Assembly (NCBI GenBank): GCA_947627155.1
Contig: CANQUX010000001.1
Coordinates: forward strand, 128,046 to 192,045
Source of the DNA: an uncultured Alphaproteobacteria bacterium
GTDB taxonomy: Bacteria > Pseudomonadota > Alphaproteobacteria > CAAHEQ01 > UBA3637
Length of the DNA: 64,000 nt
Direction of reading: 5' to 3'
Part shown: positions 57,347-64,000 of the stretch, piece after piece
Numbering within the stretch: the first letter of the stretch is position 1
Layout: each line of letters starts with the position of its first letter
Translations under genes and position numbers: made by a program
Notes under the pieces: generated by a model
Told to the model about the DNA's origin: nothing
Databases searched by the model: none
Seen by the model: the letters and a program-made list of their open reading frames with translations, nothing else

Positions 57347-58537
57347 ATGGAACGGGAAATTTTTTATCTTTTATCGGGTATTTTGGGCATTTTCGGCCTC
57401 ATCCTGATTGTTTTAATCGTTAAAATCATTCAAATGGGGAATGACAAGAAAAACGTTTCCTTGGAATTGGAACGACTGGAAAGAATGAATCGTTCCGATT
57501 CGGCGCAGCTGCGGCAAGAATTGGGCGATTCACTGTTGCGTTTTAACGATTCCGTTCGCAAGAGCTTGGAAGAACGATTAGACGTGATGCGCAGCGAAAA
57601 TACCACGCAACTCAATCAAATGCGTTCAACGGTTGATGAAAAACTGCAAGACACGCTTCAAAAACGCATTACGGAATCGTTTTCATTGGTATCGGAGCGG
57701 TTAGAAAAAGTACATCGCGAATTGGGGGAAATGCAATCACTGGCCTCTGACGTGGGCGGATTAAAACGCGTGTTAAGTAATGTTAAAACGCGCGGTACAT
57801 GGGGAGAAGTTCAGCTGGGTGCGCTGTTAGAGCAAATGCTTGCACCCGATCAGTTTGTTAAAAACGCGCATATTAAAGAAAATGTGCAGGAAGTGGTGGA
57901 ATATGCCGTTAAACTGCCGGACGGTAATGTGTTAATTCCCATTGATTCCAAATTTCCGATTGAAGATTACGAGCGCTTAATAACGGCGTCCGAAAACAAC
58001 GATACAATCGGTATTGAAACGGCAACAAACGAGTTGGAACGGCGTATTCGATCGGAAGCCAAGCGCATAGCCGATAAATATATTTATCCGCCCGTCACAA
58101 CCGATTTTGCCATTATGTTTTTGCCGACCGAAGGGCTTTATGCCGAAATTATGCGCAAAAGCGGATTGGCTGCCGAAATTCAAAGCAAATATCGCATCAG
58201 TGTTGCCGGTCCGAGTACGCTCGGTGCTTTTTTAAACTCTTTGCAAATGGGTTTTCGCACACTGGCCATTCAAAAGCGTTCGGGTGAAGTATGGCGTTTG
58301 TTGAATGAAACAAAAACAGAATTCGGTAAATATGCCGACTGGACGGCTAAAATTCGCAAAAACATTGAGGCAGCCTTAAAAGTGGTTGATGAAGCTCAAA
58401 CACGCACGCGGGCCGTCAATCGAAAACTGGATAAACTCGATACGATTGATGAATTTAAAACATCGGTGGAAAATGTTTCTGCCGGCACCGTACCGGAAGA
58501 GCTTTCCGCCCCCGTTTTAACGGACAGATTGATATAA
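57347..58537 (+). CDS. rmuC: DNA recombination protein RmuC
   Basis: 396 residues. An N-terminal membrane helix, a coiled coil (about 35-125), then the RmuC core (G-T-W-G-E-V-Q-L-G-A-L-L-E-Q, V-L-I-P-I-D-S-K-F-P, F-A-I-M-F-L-P-T-E-G). It limits inversion of short inverted repeats in E. coli. Confidence 0.93.
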   Translation: MEREIFYLLSGILGIFGLILIVLIVKIIQMGNDKKNVSLELERLERMNRSDSAQLRQELGDSLLRFNDSVRKSLEERLDVMRSENTTQLNQMRSTVDEKLQDTLQKRITESFSLVSERLEKVHRELGEMQSLASDVGGLKRVLSNVKTRGTWGEVQLGALLEQMLAPDQFVKNAHIKENVQEVVEYAVKLPDGNVLIPIDSKFPIEDYERLITASENNDTIGIETATNELERRIRSEAKRIADKYIYPPVTTDFAIMFLPTEGLYAEIMRKSGLAAEIQSKYRISVAGPSTLGAFLNSLQMGFRTLAIQKRSGEVWRLLNETKTEFGKYADWTAKIRKNIEAALKVVDEAQTRTRAVNRKLDKLDTIDEFKTSVENVSAGTVPEELSAPVLTDRLI

Positions 58538-58563
58538 ATTTCGGCTTATGGATAAAAAAGCCC

Positions 58564-58592
58564 TTGCAATTTTTAAAAAGACGTGATATAGT
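58564..58592 (+). promoter_or_regulatory. Promoter of tRNA-Gln
   Basis: TTGCAA, 17-base spacer, TATAGT, ending 12 bases before the tRNA. Confidence 0.65.
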
Positions 58593-58604
58593 TATAAATG
58601 TTAT

Positions 58605-58678
58605 TGGGATATCGTCTAATGGTAGGACAGCGGATTCTGATTCCGTCAGTCTTGGTTCGAATCCAGGTATCCCAGCCA
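58605..58678 (+). tRNA. tRNA-Gln (anticodon CTG)
   Basis: Acceptor stem TGGGATA/TATCCCA, D-loop TAATGGTA, anticodon loop TTCTGAT with CTG at 58637-58639, T-arm GGTTCGAATCC, discriminator G and encoded CCA. A U at position 1 and a weak first pair are typical of tRNA-Gln. Confidence 0.97.
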
Positions 58679-58680
58679 TT

Positions 58681-58714
58681 AAAAAAACCGCTCATTTCAA
58701 AGAGCGGCTTTTTT
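58681..58714. terminator. Bidirectional terminator
   Basis: CCGCTC/GAGCGG stem flanked by A7 and T6. It ends the tRNA transcript and the minus-strand small-protein operon at 58737. Confidence 0.88.
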
Positions 58715-58736
58715 ATATTTGAACGGCGTTTACGGG

Positions 58737-59030
58737 TTACGCCCGTACATTTTGCTTCATAACCGATTGATGCGGCTTTACCGAATGCCCTTTTACAACC
58801 GCTTTCGCATTTAAAGAAGCATTTTCAGGCGCTTTTAAAGGCATCGCTTGTTTGGGTTGCAGCTCTTGCAACGTTTTTACATCAACACCCAACGCTTTAA
58901 TCTCTTCTTTCAGGTATCCGTTTTTGGTTTCTTCCTTTGCACATTCTTTCGCCACATGCGCAACCGAACCCAAGAGCATACCCATTATAGCTATACTTAT
59001 AAATCTAAGTTGTTCATTCGTCGTCGACAT
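58737..59030 (-). CDS. Small membrane-anchored protein, VVK/NVR-tail family
   Basis: 97 residues. One N-terminal hydrophobic helix (about 10-25), a helical middle, and a C-terminal tail N-A-K-A-V-V-K-x(7)-Q-S-V-M-K-Q-N-V-R-A shared with its neighbours. No known domain. AAAGGAG precedes the ATG. Last of the 59783-58737 unit. Confidence 0.65.
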   Translation of the reverse strand: MSTTNEQLRFISIAIMGMLLGSVAHVAKECAKEETKNGYLKEEIKALGVDVKTLQELQPKQAMPLKAPENASLNAKAVVKGHSVKPHQSVMKQNVRA

Positions 59031-59051
59031 TGCATACTCCTTTAAAAAAAA

Positions 59052-59477
59052 TTAAACACGAACATTTTCTTTTTGTTTTATTATCAATTGACAAGGCTTT
59101 ACCAAACACCCTTTCACAACTGTTTGCGCGTTTTGATGTGTCGGCATATTCTTTTTTAAAGCATTATTTTCTTCATTATTTATTTTTTCCAATGAATCTA
59201 AATGTTCCTCAGAGGCTTTTCTGATTTCATTTGCTTTTTCTTCCGGAACTTTTCTTTTATTTTCAACTTGAAGCGTTTTTTCTTTTAAAAATTTATCTTC
59301 TGCCGTTTCTGAAAACGTTTGATTGGTTTCTTGATTGTTCAAAAACGCTTTTTCTCTGGCATACGCCGATTGAAGCGAGTCAGCCCTTCTTTTTTCGACA
59401 CCATGATCTAATCCCTCAAATAAAATCAATCCGCCAGCTATAATGATGGCATATAACAAAATAGAATCTTCTCTCAT
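59052..59477 (-). CDS. Small membrane-anchored coiled-coil protein, VVK/NVR-tail family
   Basis: 141 residues. N-terminal helix L-L-Y-A-I-I-I-A-G-G-L-I-L-F, then a long charged coiled coil (about 30-110), and the tail A-Q-T-V-V-K-G-C-L-V-K-P-x-Q-L-I-I-K-Q-K-E-N-V-R-V. The tail is nearly the same as that of 59891 although the middle parts differ. The upstream bases (TTTAATTTTTTTTAAAGGAG) repeat those before the 59030 start. Confidence 0.65.
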   Translation of the reverse strand: MREDSILLYAIIIAGGLILFEGLDHGVEKRRADSLQSAYAREKAFLNNQETNQTFSETAEDKFLKEKTLQVENKRKVPEEKANEIRKASEEHLDSLEKINNEENNALKKNMPTHQNAQTVVKGCLVKPCQLIIKQKENVRV

Positions 59478-59498
59478 AACATTCTCCTTTAAAAAAAA

Positions 59499-59783
59499 TT
59501 AAACACGCACATTTTCTTTTTGTTTCATCACGGAACGATTCGCATTTGTGTTTTGAAACTTGATAACGGTTTGTGCATTTTTCACCGACACGGGTTGCGT
59601 TGATTTTAAACTTTTGAATAAATCATTTTTTTGTTGCAATAAAACTGCCCGATCTTTTTCAAGTTTTGCATTGTCATCTGCGTAGGAATTATACTCATGT
59701 TTTTCAAATAAACTAACCGCAAAAGCCCCCAACGTTATGCCAAAACAAAGCCAACTACACAGATCATTACTACTTTTTGCCAT
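59499..59783 (-). CDS. Small membrane-anchored protein, VVK/NVR-tail family
   Basis: 94 residues. One hydrophobic segment (about 10-24), a short coiled coil, and the tail N-A-Q-T-V-I-K-x(8)-S-V-M-K-Q-K-E-N-V-R-V. First gene after the promoter at 59826. AAGGAGG before the ATG. Confidence 0.65.
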   Translation of the reverse strand: MAKSSNDLCSWLCFGITLGAFAVSLFEKHEYNSYADDNAKLEKDRAVLLQQKNDLFKSLKSTQPVSVKNAQTVIKFQNTNANRSVMKQKENVRV

Positions 59784-59825
59784 TTTTTCCTCCTTATAAT
59801 AATTATTTTAAAAGGTTACTTTAAG

Positions 59826-59854
59826 AATGTATCACAGCAAATACTTTTTGTCAA
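59826..59854 (-). promoter_or_regulatory. Promoter of the 59783-58737 unit
   Basis: Minus strand: TTGACA, 17-base spacer, TACATT. Confidence 0.7.
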
Positions 59855-59890
59855 GATATTTTTTAATTTTTTTACAAAAATTGAATACAT

Positions 59891-60253
59891 TCACACTCGC
59901 ACATTCTCTTTTTGTTGTATTATCAATTGATTAGGCTTTAAAAAACACCCTTTCACAACTGCTTGTGCGTTTTGATGTGTCGACATATTCTTTTTTAAAG
60001 CATCATTTTTAGCTTTAATTGTTTTTTCCAGCGAATCTAATTCTTTTCCGTATTTATAAATGGCTTTTTCAATTGAATTGACATCATTTTCCCGCATTTT
60101 TCGTTCATTTTCAACTTGCAGAAGCCGGGCCTTTAAAGGAGCATTTTTATCTTCAATGAATTTCGGCAAAACAATCGGAGCCGTAACAGCGCCCAGAACG
60201 GCAGCCAAGGCACAAACAAATCCTTCACTTTTTGAAATAATTTTTTGACTCAT
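59891..60253 (-). CDS. Small membrane-anchored coiled-coil protein, VVK/NVR-tail family
   Basis: 120 residues. Hydrophobic N-terminal helix (about 12-28), a coiled coil (about 38-90), and the tail A-Q-A-V-V-K-G-C-F-L-K-P-N-Q-L-I-I-Q-Q-K-E-N-V-R-V. It follows the 60263 gene by 9 bases. TAGGAGGA site. Confidence 0.65.
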   Translation of the reverse strand: MSQKIISKSEGFVCALAAVLGAVTAPIVLPKFIEDKNAPLKARLLQVENERKMRENDVNSIEKAIYKYGKELDSLEKTIKAKNDALKKNMSTHQNAQAVVKGCFLKPNQLIIQQKENVRV

Positions 60254-60262
60254 ATCTTCCTC

Positions 60263-60874
60263 CTATTCACGTTCTCTGACTTGACGAGCTGCTTGCATTA
60301 CTTTATTTTTAACAACCGTTTGCGCCTCCGGTTTTGCCTGCTGCGTACCGGCCGAATTTACCGTTTGTGACGGATTAAAAAGCCGCGGCTGATTGATAAC
60401 GCGCATATATTCCGTTATTTGATCATAATATTGTTGATCTTCTTTAATTGTGGCTTCCCACCGTTTACCGGCATTGATAAAATTGTTATAAATGGTCAAA
60501 TACCGCGCTTTTTTTGCTTTCAAATAAGCAATTTCGTTTTGAGAAGAAGCAATATTTTCTTTTAACGTAACGGCATCTTTTTGAATTTTTTTCTCGCTTA
60601 AAAGCGGATATAACGTTAAAGCCGCGGCGGCATCAAACGCCAAAATATAACCGATAGTGGCATATCCGACATGTGTCATAAATTTTCTGAGTTTCGGCTC
60701 ATTCTTTTTTTCTTCTTTGAATTCAAGCATTTTTACATCACTTGAAACATTCTCGTCATTGAACATTTTTTCGTCGTTTAGAACCTTCTCATCATTTAAG
60801 AGTTCCCCATCATTTGAGAGTTTCTCATCATTTAACATTTTCTCGTCAATGGGCATTTTTTCATCATTTGACAT
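60263..60874 (-). CDS. Membrane protein with hexapeptide repeats, VVK-tail family
   Basis: 203 residues. Residues 2-49 are eight copies of a six-residue repeat (L-N-D-E-K-x). One membrane helix near 70-90, a coiled coil to about 165, and the tail A-Q-T-V-V-K-N-K-V, ending R-Q-V-R-E-R-E. The repeat is cytoplasmic if the helix is a simple anchor. First gene after the consensus promoter at 60910. Confidence 0.68.
   Translation of the reverse strand: MSNDEKMPIDEKMLNDEKLSNDGELLNDEKVLNDEKMFNDENVSSDVKMLEFKEEKKNEPKLRKFMTHVGYATIGYILAFDAAAALTLYPLLSEKKIQKDAVTLKENIASSQNEIAYLKAKKARYLTIYNNFINAGKRWEATIKEDQQYYDQITEYMRVINQPRLFNPSQTVNSAGTQQAKPEAQTVVKNKVMQAARQVRERE
60728..60871 (-). repeat. 18-base tandem repeat inside the 60263 gene
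   Basis: Eight imperfect 18-base units encoding N-D-E-K-M-x variants. Copy number may vary between strains by slippage without changing the frame. Confidence 0.75.
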
Positions 60875-60909
60875 TTTGTTTATCCTTTCTTTATTCTGAA
60901 TAACGCTTT

Positions 60910-60938
60910 ATTATATTCTTTTTATCACAATTTGTCAA
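60910..60938 (-). promoter_or_regulatory. Promoter of the 60874-59891 unit
   Basis: Minus strand: TTGACA, 17-base spacer, TATAAT; a full consensus match. Confidence 0.85.
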
Positions 60939-61022
60939 CATTTTTATTTAAATTCTTTTAAAAAGTTATCAAATCAGTTGATAAAGCATTTTTTCATCTG
61001 TTTTTTAAATTGATGTGCTGCT

Positions 61023-61334
61023 TTAATCACGCACTTTAACCGAGTGATTTTCGGTTTGATCGGACTCGGTTAAAATATGCCATTTCACCAGCAACCGGGC
61101 ATTTAAAGGCTTATTTAACTTTTTGTTGTCCTCGTTACGGGCACTCGACTTGATAACCCCCTGCTTTTCCGTGAAACTCTCATCTAAAATACCCCATTGC
61201 GCCAACAACTCTTCATTTGGCAATTTATAAGAATCGGATACATTGTTTTTTAAGGCATGATGTTTCTTTTTGAAAACGGTTTCAAGCTTTCTAACTTTTT
61301 TCATACCGCTATGAAACGCCCTGTTTTCTTTCAT
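61023..61334 (-). CDS. Small basic protein, distant member of the tail family
   Basis: 103 residues if the ATG at 61334 is used, which gives good spacing from AAAGGAG; 61343 sits directly on that site. No membrane helix. A rough internal repeat is present: P-N-E-E-L-L-A-Q-W-G-I-L-D-E-S and L-N-A-R-L-L-V-K-W-H-I-L-T-E-S. It ends H-S-V-K-V-R-D. Confidence 0.55.
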   Translation of the reverse strand: MKENRAFHSGMKKVRKLETVFKKKHHALKNNVSDSYKLPNEELLAQWGILDESFTEKQGVIKSSARNEDNKKLNKPLNARLLVKWHILTESDQTENHSVKVRD

Positions 61335-61357
61335 TTTCCCCATCTCCTTTCAAGCCT

Positions 61358-61615
61358 TTAATTTCGCTCGTTTATCTGATTGTTTTTTAGTATTTTCCCG
61401 ACCGGAACGCCTCTTTTCACCACCGTTTGCGGCTTTTTCGAATCCGAATTTGTCGAATTTTTTAATTTTAAGGCGCTTTCTTCATCTGTTTTTTGCTTTT
61501 GATGCACACTGTTTCTGATCAGTTGTAACGAAACGGCAAAAACAACCGCCAGACCCGCTGCAAAAGCAATAAGGGCTTCTCCGTGCGATAATTTTTTCGT
61601 TTTTGTTTCGTTCAT
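61358..61615 (-). CDS. Small membrane-anchored protein, VVK/NER-tail family
   Basis: 85 residues. One N-terminal helix (about 13-32), a short polar stretch, and the tail P-Q-T-V-V-K-R-G-V, ending K-N-N-Q-I-N-E-R-N. The ending resembles the N-Q-N-E-R-S end of the LRR proteins. Confidence 0.62.
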   Translation of the reverse strand: MNETKTKKLSHGEALIAFAAGLAVVFAVSLQLIRNSVHQKQKTDEESALKLKNSTNSDSKKPQTVVKRGVPVGKILKNNQINERN

Positions 61616-61621
61616 GCCGTT

Positions 61622-61930
61622 CTAACGCTCCCGACAATGCCGATATGCCCGAAAAGCGCGCCTTGCATCATCACAACGCATCACACACGGCGCCCGATAA
61701 CACCCAGCGGGCTGCGGATAAAGCCATTGCACCTCGCTAAACGGGGAAAGTGTCGGTTCTTCCGCCTGTTGAACGGCATTTTTATCAATTTGAACGTTTT
61801 TTTCCAACCGTTGCAACGGCACTTTGGGAAATGCTTCTTGATGATGCGTTGCGCATCCCGTTAAACCGGCAGCAAGCGCAAAAGCGGTGAACGCAAGCAA
61901 CGTGTCATTATATCTTTTTAACTCATTCAT
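61622..61930 (-). CDS. Small lipoprotein
   Basis: 102 residues from the ATG at 61930 (GAAGGGG site). Signal peptide with lipobox G-L-T-G-C. The C-terminal part is Cys- and Arg-rich and ends H-C-R-E-R, unlike the V-V-K tails of its neighbours. It precedes 61615 by six bases, so they are cotranscribed. Confidence 0.6.
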   Translation of the reverse strand: MNELKRYNDTLLAFTAFALAAGLTGCATHHQEAFPKVPLQRLEKNVQIDKNAVQQAEEPTLSPFSEVQWLYPQPAGCYRAPCVMRCDDARRAFRAYRHCRER

Positions 61931-62059
61931 TTTTGACCCCTTCTCTTTCATTATAAATTAAAGCATTACAACAAGAATATAAATCAATTTATTGTTAATT
62001 CAACATTTTTTAATTTCATTATTTTCTTTATTGCATCCTTTATCATCAAATGATGAGTT

Positions 62060-62088
62060 ATCATACACCGCTTTTTATAATTTGTCAA
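62060..62088 (-). promoter_or_regulatory. Promoter of the 61930-61023 unit
   Basis: Minus strand: TTGACA, 17-base spacer, TATGAT. Confidence 0.7.
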
Positions 62089-62119
62089 CAATTTTGTTAC
62101 AAATATTTTGAATTTTCTG

Positions 62120-62389
62120 TTATGCCCGTTCGTTTACTTTCCGATTTTGCATAACGGCCTGCAACGGCATTTGTTTTGAAACAACTTGCGGTTTATTGAG
62201 GGCAAAAGAAATAATGCGGTTAATGGAAATAACATCGGGAACAGGCGCATCAAAGGAATCGTTACTGCGTTGTTGCATTTTTTCGGCGGGCGCTTTCGGC
62301 TCGGGCAAATTTTCCCGCGGCGCGGAAACGCAACCGGTTAAAGCGGCAACAATTGATAATCCTGTTATGACGAAACGTGATTGACGCAT
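62120..62389 (-). CDS. Small lipoprotein, VVK/NER-tail family
   Basis: 89 residues. Signal peptide with lipobox A-L-T-G-C (Cys near 20), a proline-rich linker, and the tail K-P-Q-V-V-S-K-Q-M-P-L, ending N-R-K-V-N-E-R-A. AAGGAGG precedes the ATG. Confidence 0.65.
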   Translation of the reverse strand: MRQSRFVITGLSIVAALTGCVSAPRENLPEPKAPAEKMQQRSNDSFDAPVPDVISINRIISFALNKPQVVSKQMPLQAVMQNRKVNERA

Positions 62390-62425
62390 TCATACCTCCT
62401 TAAATATTTATACAACTATGTTTTT

Positions 62426-62453
62426 ATTATACATTTATAAATTTAATTGTCAA
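62426..62453 (-). promoter_or_regulatory. Promoter of the 62389 lipoprotein
   Basis: Minus strand: TTGACA, 16-base spacer, TATAAT. Confidence 0.7.
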
Positions 62454-62469
62454 GTTTTTAATGTTGCTG

Positions 62470-62654
62470 ACAATATTTTCCCTCTATCGGCGGGTGGGAC
62501 AGACGGCGTTACGTCGTCTGTCGCTATGGGCCGATAGGGGAAAATGAGTGCGGCATTGCACATTTTCACCTCTGCCCGAAAAAGAGGAGAGGTGCCCCGC
62601 TGAATGGAAGCCGTAAAGGCGGGGCATAAGGGAAAGACGGCCGGCGGGCTGGCC
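62470..62654 (-). repeat. GC-rich 3' element downstream of pilin-like C
   Basis: Copy of the element at 18594-18762. TGCCCCGC (62593-62600) and GCGGGGCA (62619-62626) form the same hairpin. An outer inverted repeat, CCGATAG-GGGAAAA with its partner near 62478, encloses a different inner stem, ACAGACG/CGTCTGT. The hairpin and its flanks are conserved while the outer loop has changed, which suggests selection on the hairpin. Confidence 0.7.
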
Positions 62655-62744
62655 TCACTCACATAAGGCGTAGTAGCTGCCGTTGCGATAGGAGTTGGAG
62701 ACGCTACCGGTAATGCGGGTAACGATGTACGCGTAGCAGGAATT
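62655..62744 (-). other. Candidate DGR-type variable region (VR) of pilin-like C
   Basis: The last 30 codons share fixed blocks with 18763-18855 and differ between them mostly at codon positions 1 and 2. Nearly all the variable codons end in C or T. One codon shorter than B. Confidence 0.55.
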
Positions 62745-64000
62745 ACTCGGATTAAGCGTACTTGTCCACCCATTTCCGCTTAGTCCTTTACTTGCCAATG
62801 ACTTACCATAGGAGCCTTCTGGGCAAGAACCTGATGTTGGGCACCCTAAATCTTCCTTTAACCTCACTAATTTCTTCCCTAATGCTCGGCAGAACCCATC
62901 TGCTGCCCACCAATCCATTTTCTCATTTGACACATAAATCGTTTTTTTACCTCCTGCACTATTTTCTACCTCTACTTTGCTATAACTGCCCTCTGTTACT
63001 GACGTGCATGTGCCACTGCTCGCGCTCGGAACCCCATTAATGCAAGAAATACTACTCATATCACAGTATTTTGGATCACCCCCCTCTTCATCAGTGCACC
63101 CTGTTCCACTATTGCACACATTATTAATGCATTTTCCGTCACTGCTCCATAATTTGCCCGTCTCTTTACAAACGCAATCGTCCGCCGCATCACTCCATGG
63201 CGCTTCGTCCGGACACGTGATGCACGCACTGCCTTTTAAATGGCTCCCTTCCGGACATTCACACTTTCCACCTTCTTGCCGCGCCCCGGCCGGACAGGTA
63301 GTGCACCCGTAACCCGTCCAATATTCATTTTCATCATTGCATTTGCATGTTCCATCTGCTTGACATACTCCTCCCGCGCACGTTTCCTCATTGCATTCCG
63401 GCTCATCTTGCGGCTGATCAGCTTGCTCCGGATCTGTTACCTCCGGATTACCGCTTCCGCCGCTCACACCGCCTATATCTTTGGTTGAAAAATCTACTTC
63501 TAACGCGTTATTGCTTTCTTCGGTGCATAAATCTGCGCTTGAATCGGCGCTATATTCCTGATTATTCACCACTACTGCTATTGCATCGTCCATATTGTCT
63601 AAAAGCGTCACCAGCGGTTTACACACCCCCGCCGGCACGCCCGATACTTTTATAAAATACCCCGATTCTCCCGATTCCTCAGGCTCTCCCGCTTCGCTAA
63701 AAACAGCAAAATTAAACTCAACGCCGTAATTACTGCCAAAATTTAAATGTCCCGAATCGTACGGTTCCCCCAACATCAAATTTTCCGCCCCTTGTGCCGC
63801 TTTCATTGCCACTTTCATTTTTGCATCGGTGCGCATCAGATTGATTTCATTCGCGATTTGATTTGCTTGATATCGATTCATTGCCATTCTATAGCCGGCA
63901 ATGCCACCAATCGATATAACGCCGATAACGGCCAGAACGCCCAGCATTTCAACCATACTGCGCCCGTCTTGTGCTTGATTTTGAACTTGTTTTTTCTTCA
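62655..64000 (-). CDS. Pilin-like protein with Cys-rich stalk and C-type-lectin-like tip, paralog C
   Basis: 448 residues. The first base of the ATG lies just outside the window (64001): the last bases read TGAAGAAAAAAC, matching the start of paralog B. The prepilin-like site D-G-R-S-M-V-E-M-L and the module to about 165 are close to B. The cysteine-rich stalk has about six Cys clusters. The tip domain has M-D-W-W-A-A-D-G-F-C-R-A-L-G, L-V-R-L, W-T-S-T and A-L-C-E. It is 44 kb from B but carries the same NNC-rich end and 3' element. Confidence 0.82.
   Translation of the reverse strand, partial: KKKQVQNQAQDGRSMVEMLGVLAVIGVISIGGIAGYRMAMNRYQANQIANEINLMRTDAKMKVAMKAAQGAENLMLGEPYDSGHLNFGSNYGVEFNFAVFSEAGEPEESGESGYFIKVSGVPAGVCKPLVTLLDNMDDAIAVVVNNQEYSADSSADLCTEESNNALEVDFSTKDIGGVSGGSGNPEVTDPEQADQPQDEPECNEETCAGGVCQADGTCKCNDENEYWTGYGCTTCPAGARQEGGKCECPEGSHLKGSACITCPDEAPWSDAADDCVCKETGKLWSSDGKCINNVCNSGTGCTDEEGGDPKYCDMSSISCINGVPSASSGTCTSVTEGSYSKVEVENSAGGKKTIYVSNEKMDWWAADGFCRALGKKLVRLKEDLGCPTSGSCPEGSYGKSLASKGLSGNGWTSTLNPSNSCYAYIVTRITGSVSNSYRNGSYYALCE

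Noticed and set aside
61622-61720. Possible frameshift in the small lipoprotein, whose tail differs from the V-V-K family
   Set aside because: No other frame restores the family tail, so the Cys/Arg-rich end is taken as real.
1-64000. CRISPR array, prophage or insertion sequence
   Set aside because: No regularly spaced direct repeats, transposase, integrase or phage structural gene was seen. The repeats found are tandem coding repeats or promoter blocks.

Overview
The window is AT-rich bacterial chromosome from an alphaproteobacterium. The best evidence for that is gene order: tim44-mltA-smr-tsaD divergent from secB, tsaE-amgK-murU-addB-addA, and rpiB-glyA-nrdR-nusB are arrangements typical of the class. 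The LexA gene also carries a GAAC-N7-GAAT box resembling the alphaproteobacterial LexA operator. Large ankyrin and BspA-like leucine-rich-repeat (LRR) families, glycogen metabolism and pilin-like proteins with cysteine-rich stalks suggest a host- or gut-associated member. The lineage is inferred; there is no rRNA in the window.

Layout. 1-3.2 kb: a truncated Sel1-repeat gene and pepN. 3.2-4.0 kb: a very AT-rich gap with one perfect DnaA box. 4.0-6.5 kb: an 826-residue ankyrin protein. 6.7-13.9 kb: a glgB-glgX-malQ-thioesterase operon, divergent from ppdK (14.1-16.8 kb). 16.8-20.2 kb: two pilin-like proteins, followed by a structured noncoding RNA candidate. 20.7-33.8 kb: housekeeping genes (trxA, tsaD, smr, mltA, tim44, secB, tsaE, amgK, murU, addB, addA) and a lipoprotein. 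33.8-37.9 kb: ankyrin genes created partly by segmental duplication. 38-44.2 kb: lexA, an XRE regulator, pyrG, nusB, nrdR, glyA, rpiB, ruvX. 44.4-54.0 kb: a tandem array of LRR proteins, interrupted by an MFS transporter. 54-58.7 kb: aspS, an M50-like protease, a DUF3108 protein, rmuC and tRNA-Gln. 58.7-62.4 kb: nine small, mostly membrane-anchored proteins, most of which share a C-terminal tail. 62.4-64 kb: a third pilin-like gene.

Three things stand out. First, the pilin-like proteins at 18763 and 62655 end in C-type-lectin-like domains. Their last 30 codons differ mainly at codon positions 1 and 2 while position 3 stays fixed (NNC/NNT), and both genes are followed by the same GC-rich hairpin element. 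This is the footprint expected of a diversity-generating retroelement (DGR) acting in trans; no reverse transcriptase or template repeat is visible here. Second, two pilin-like genes and two ankyrin genes share one promoter design: TTGCAT, a 17-bp spacer carrying a palindromic AAASGNNCGTTT site, then a TATAAT-like -10. They probably form one regulon of surface or effector proteins. Third, the LRR array and the small-protein cluster end in related tails (NQNERS, NQINERN, KENVRV), which could be a common export or sorting signal.

Starts were chosen by ribosome-binding site and operon overlap. Promoters, terminators and the noncoding RNA were read by eye, without folding or database searches.
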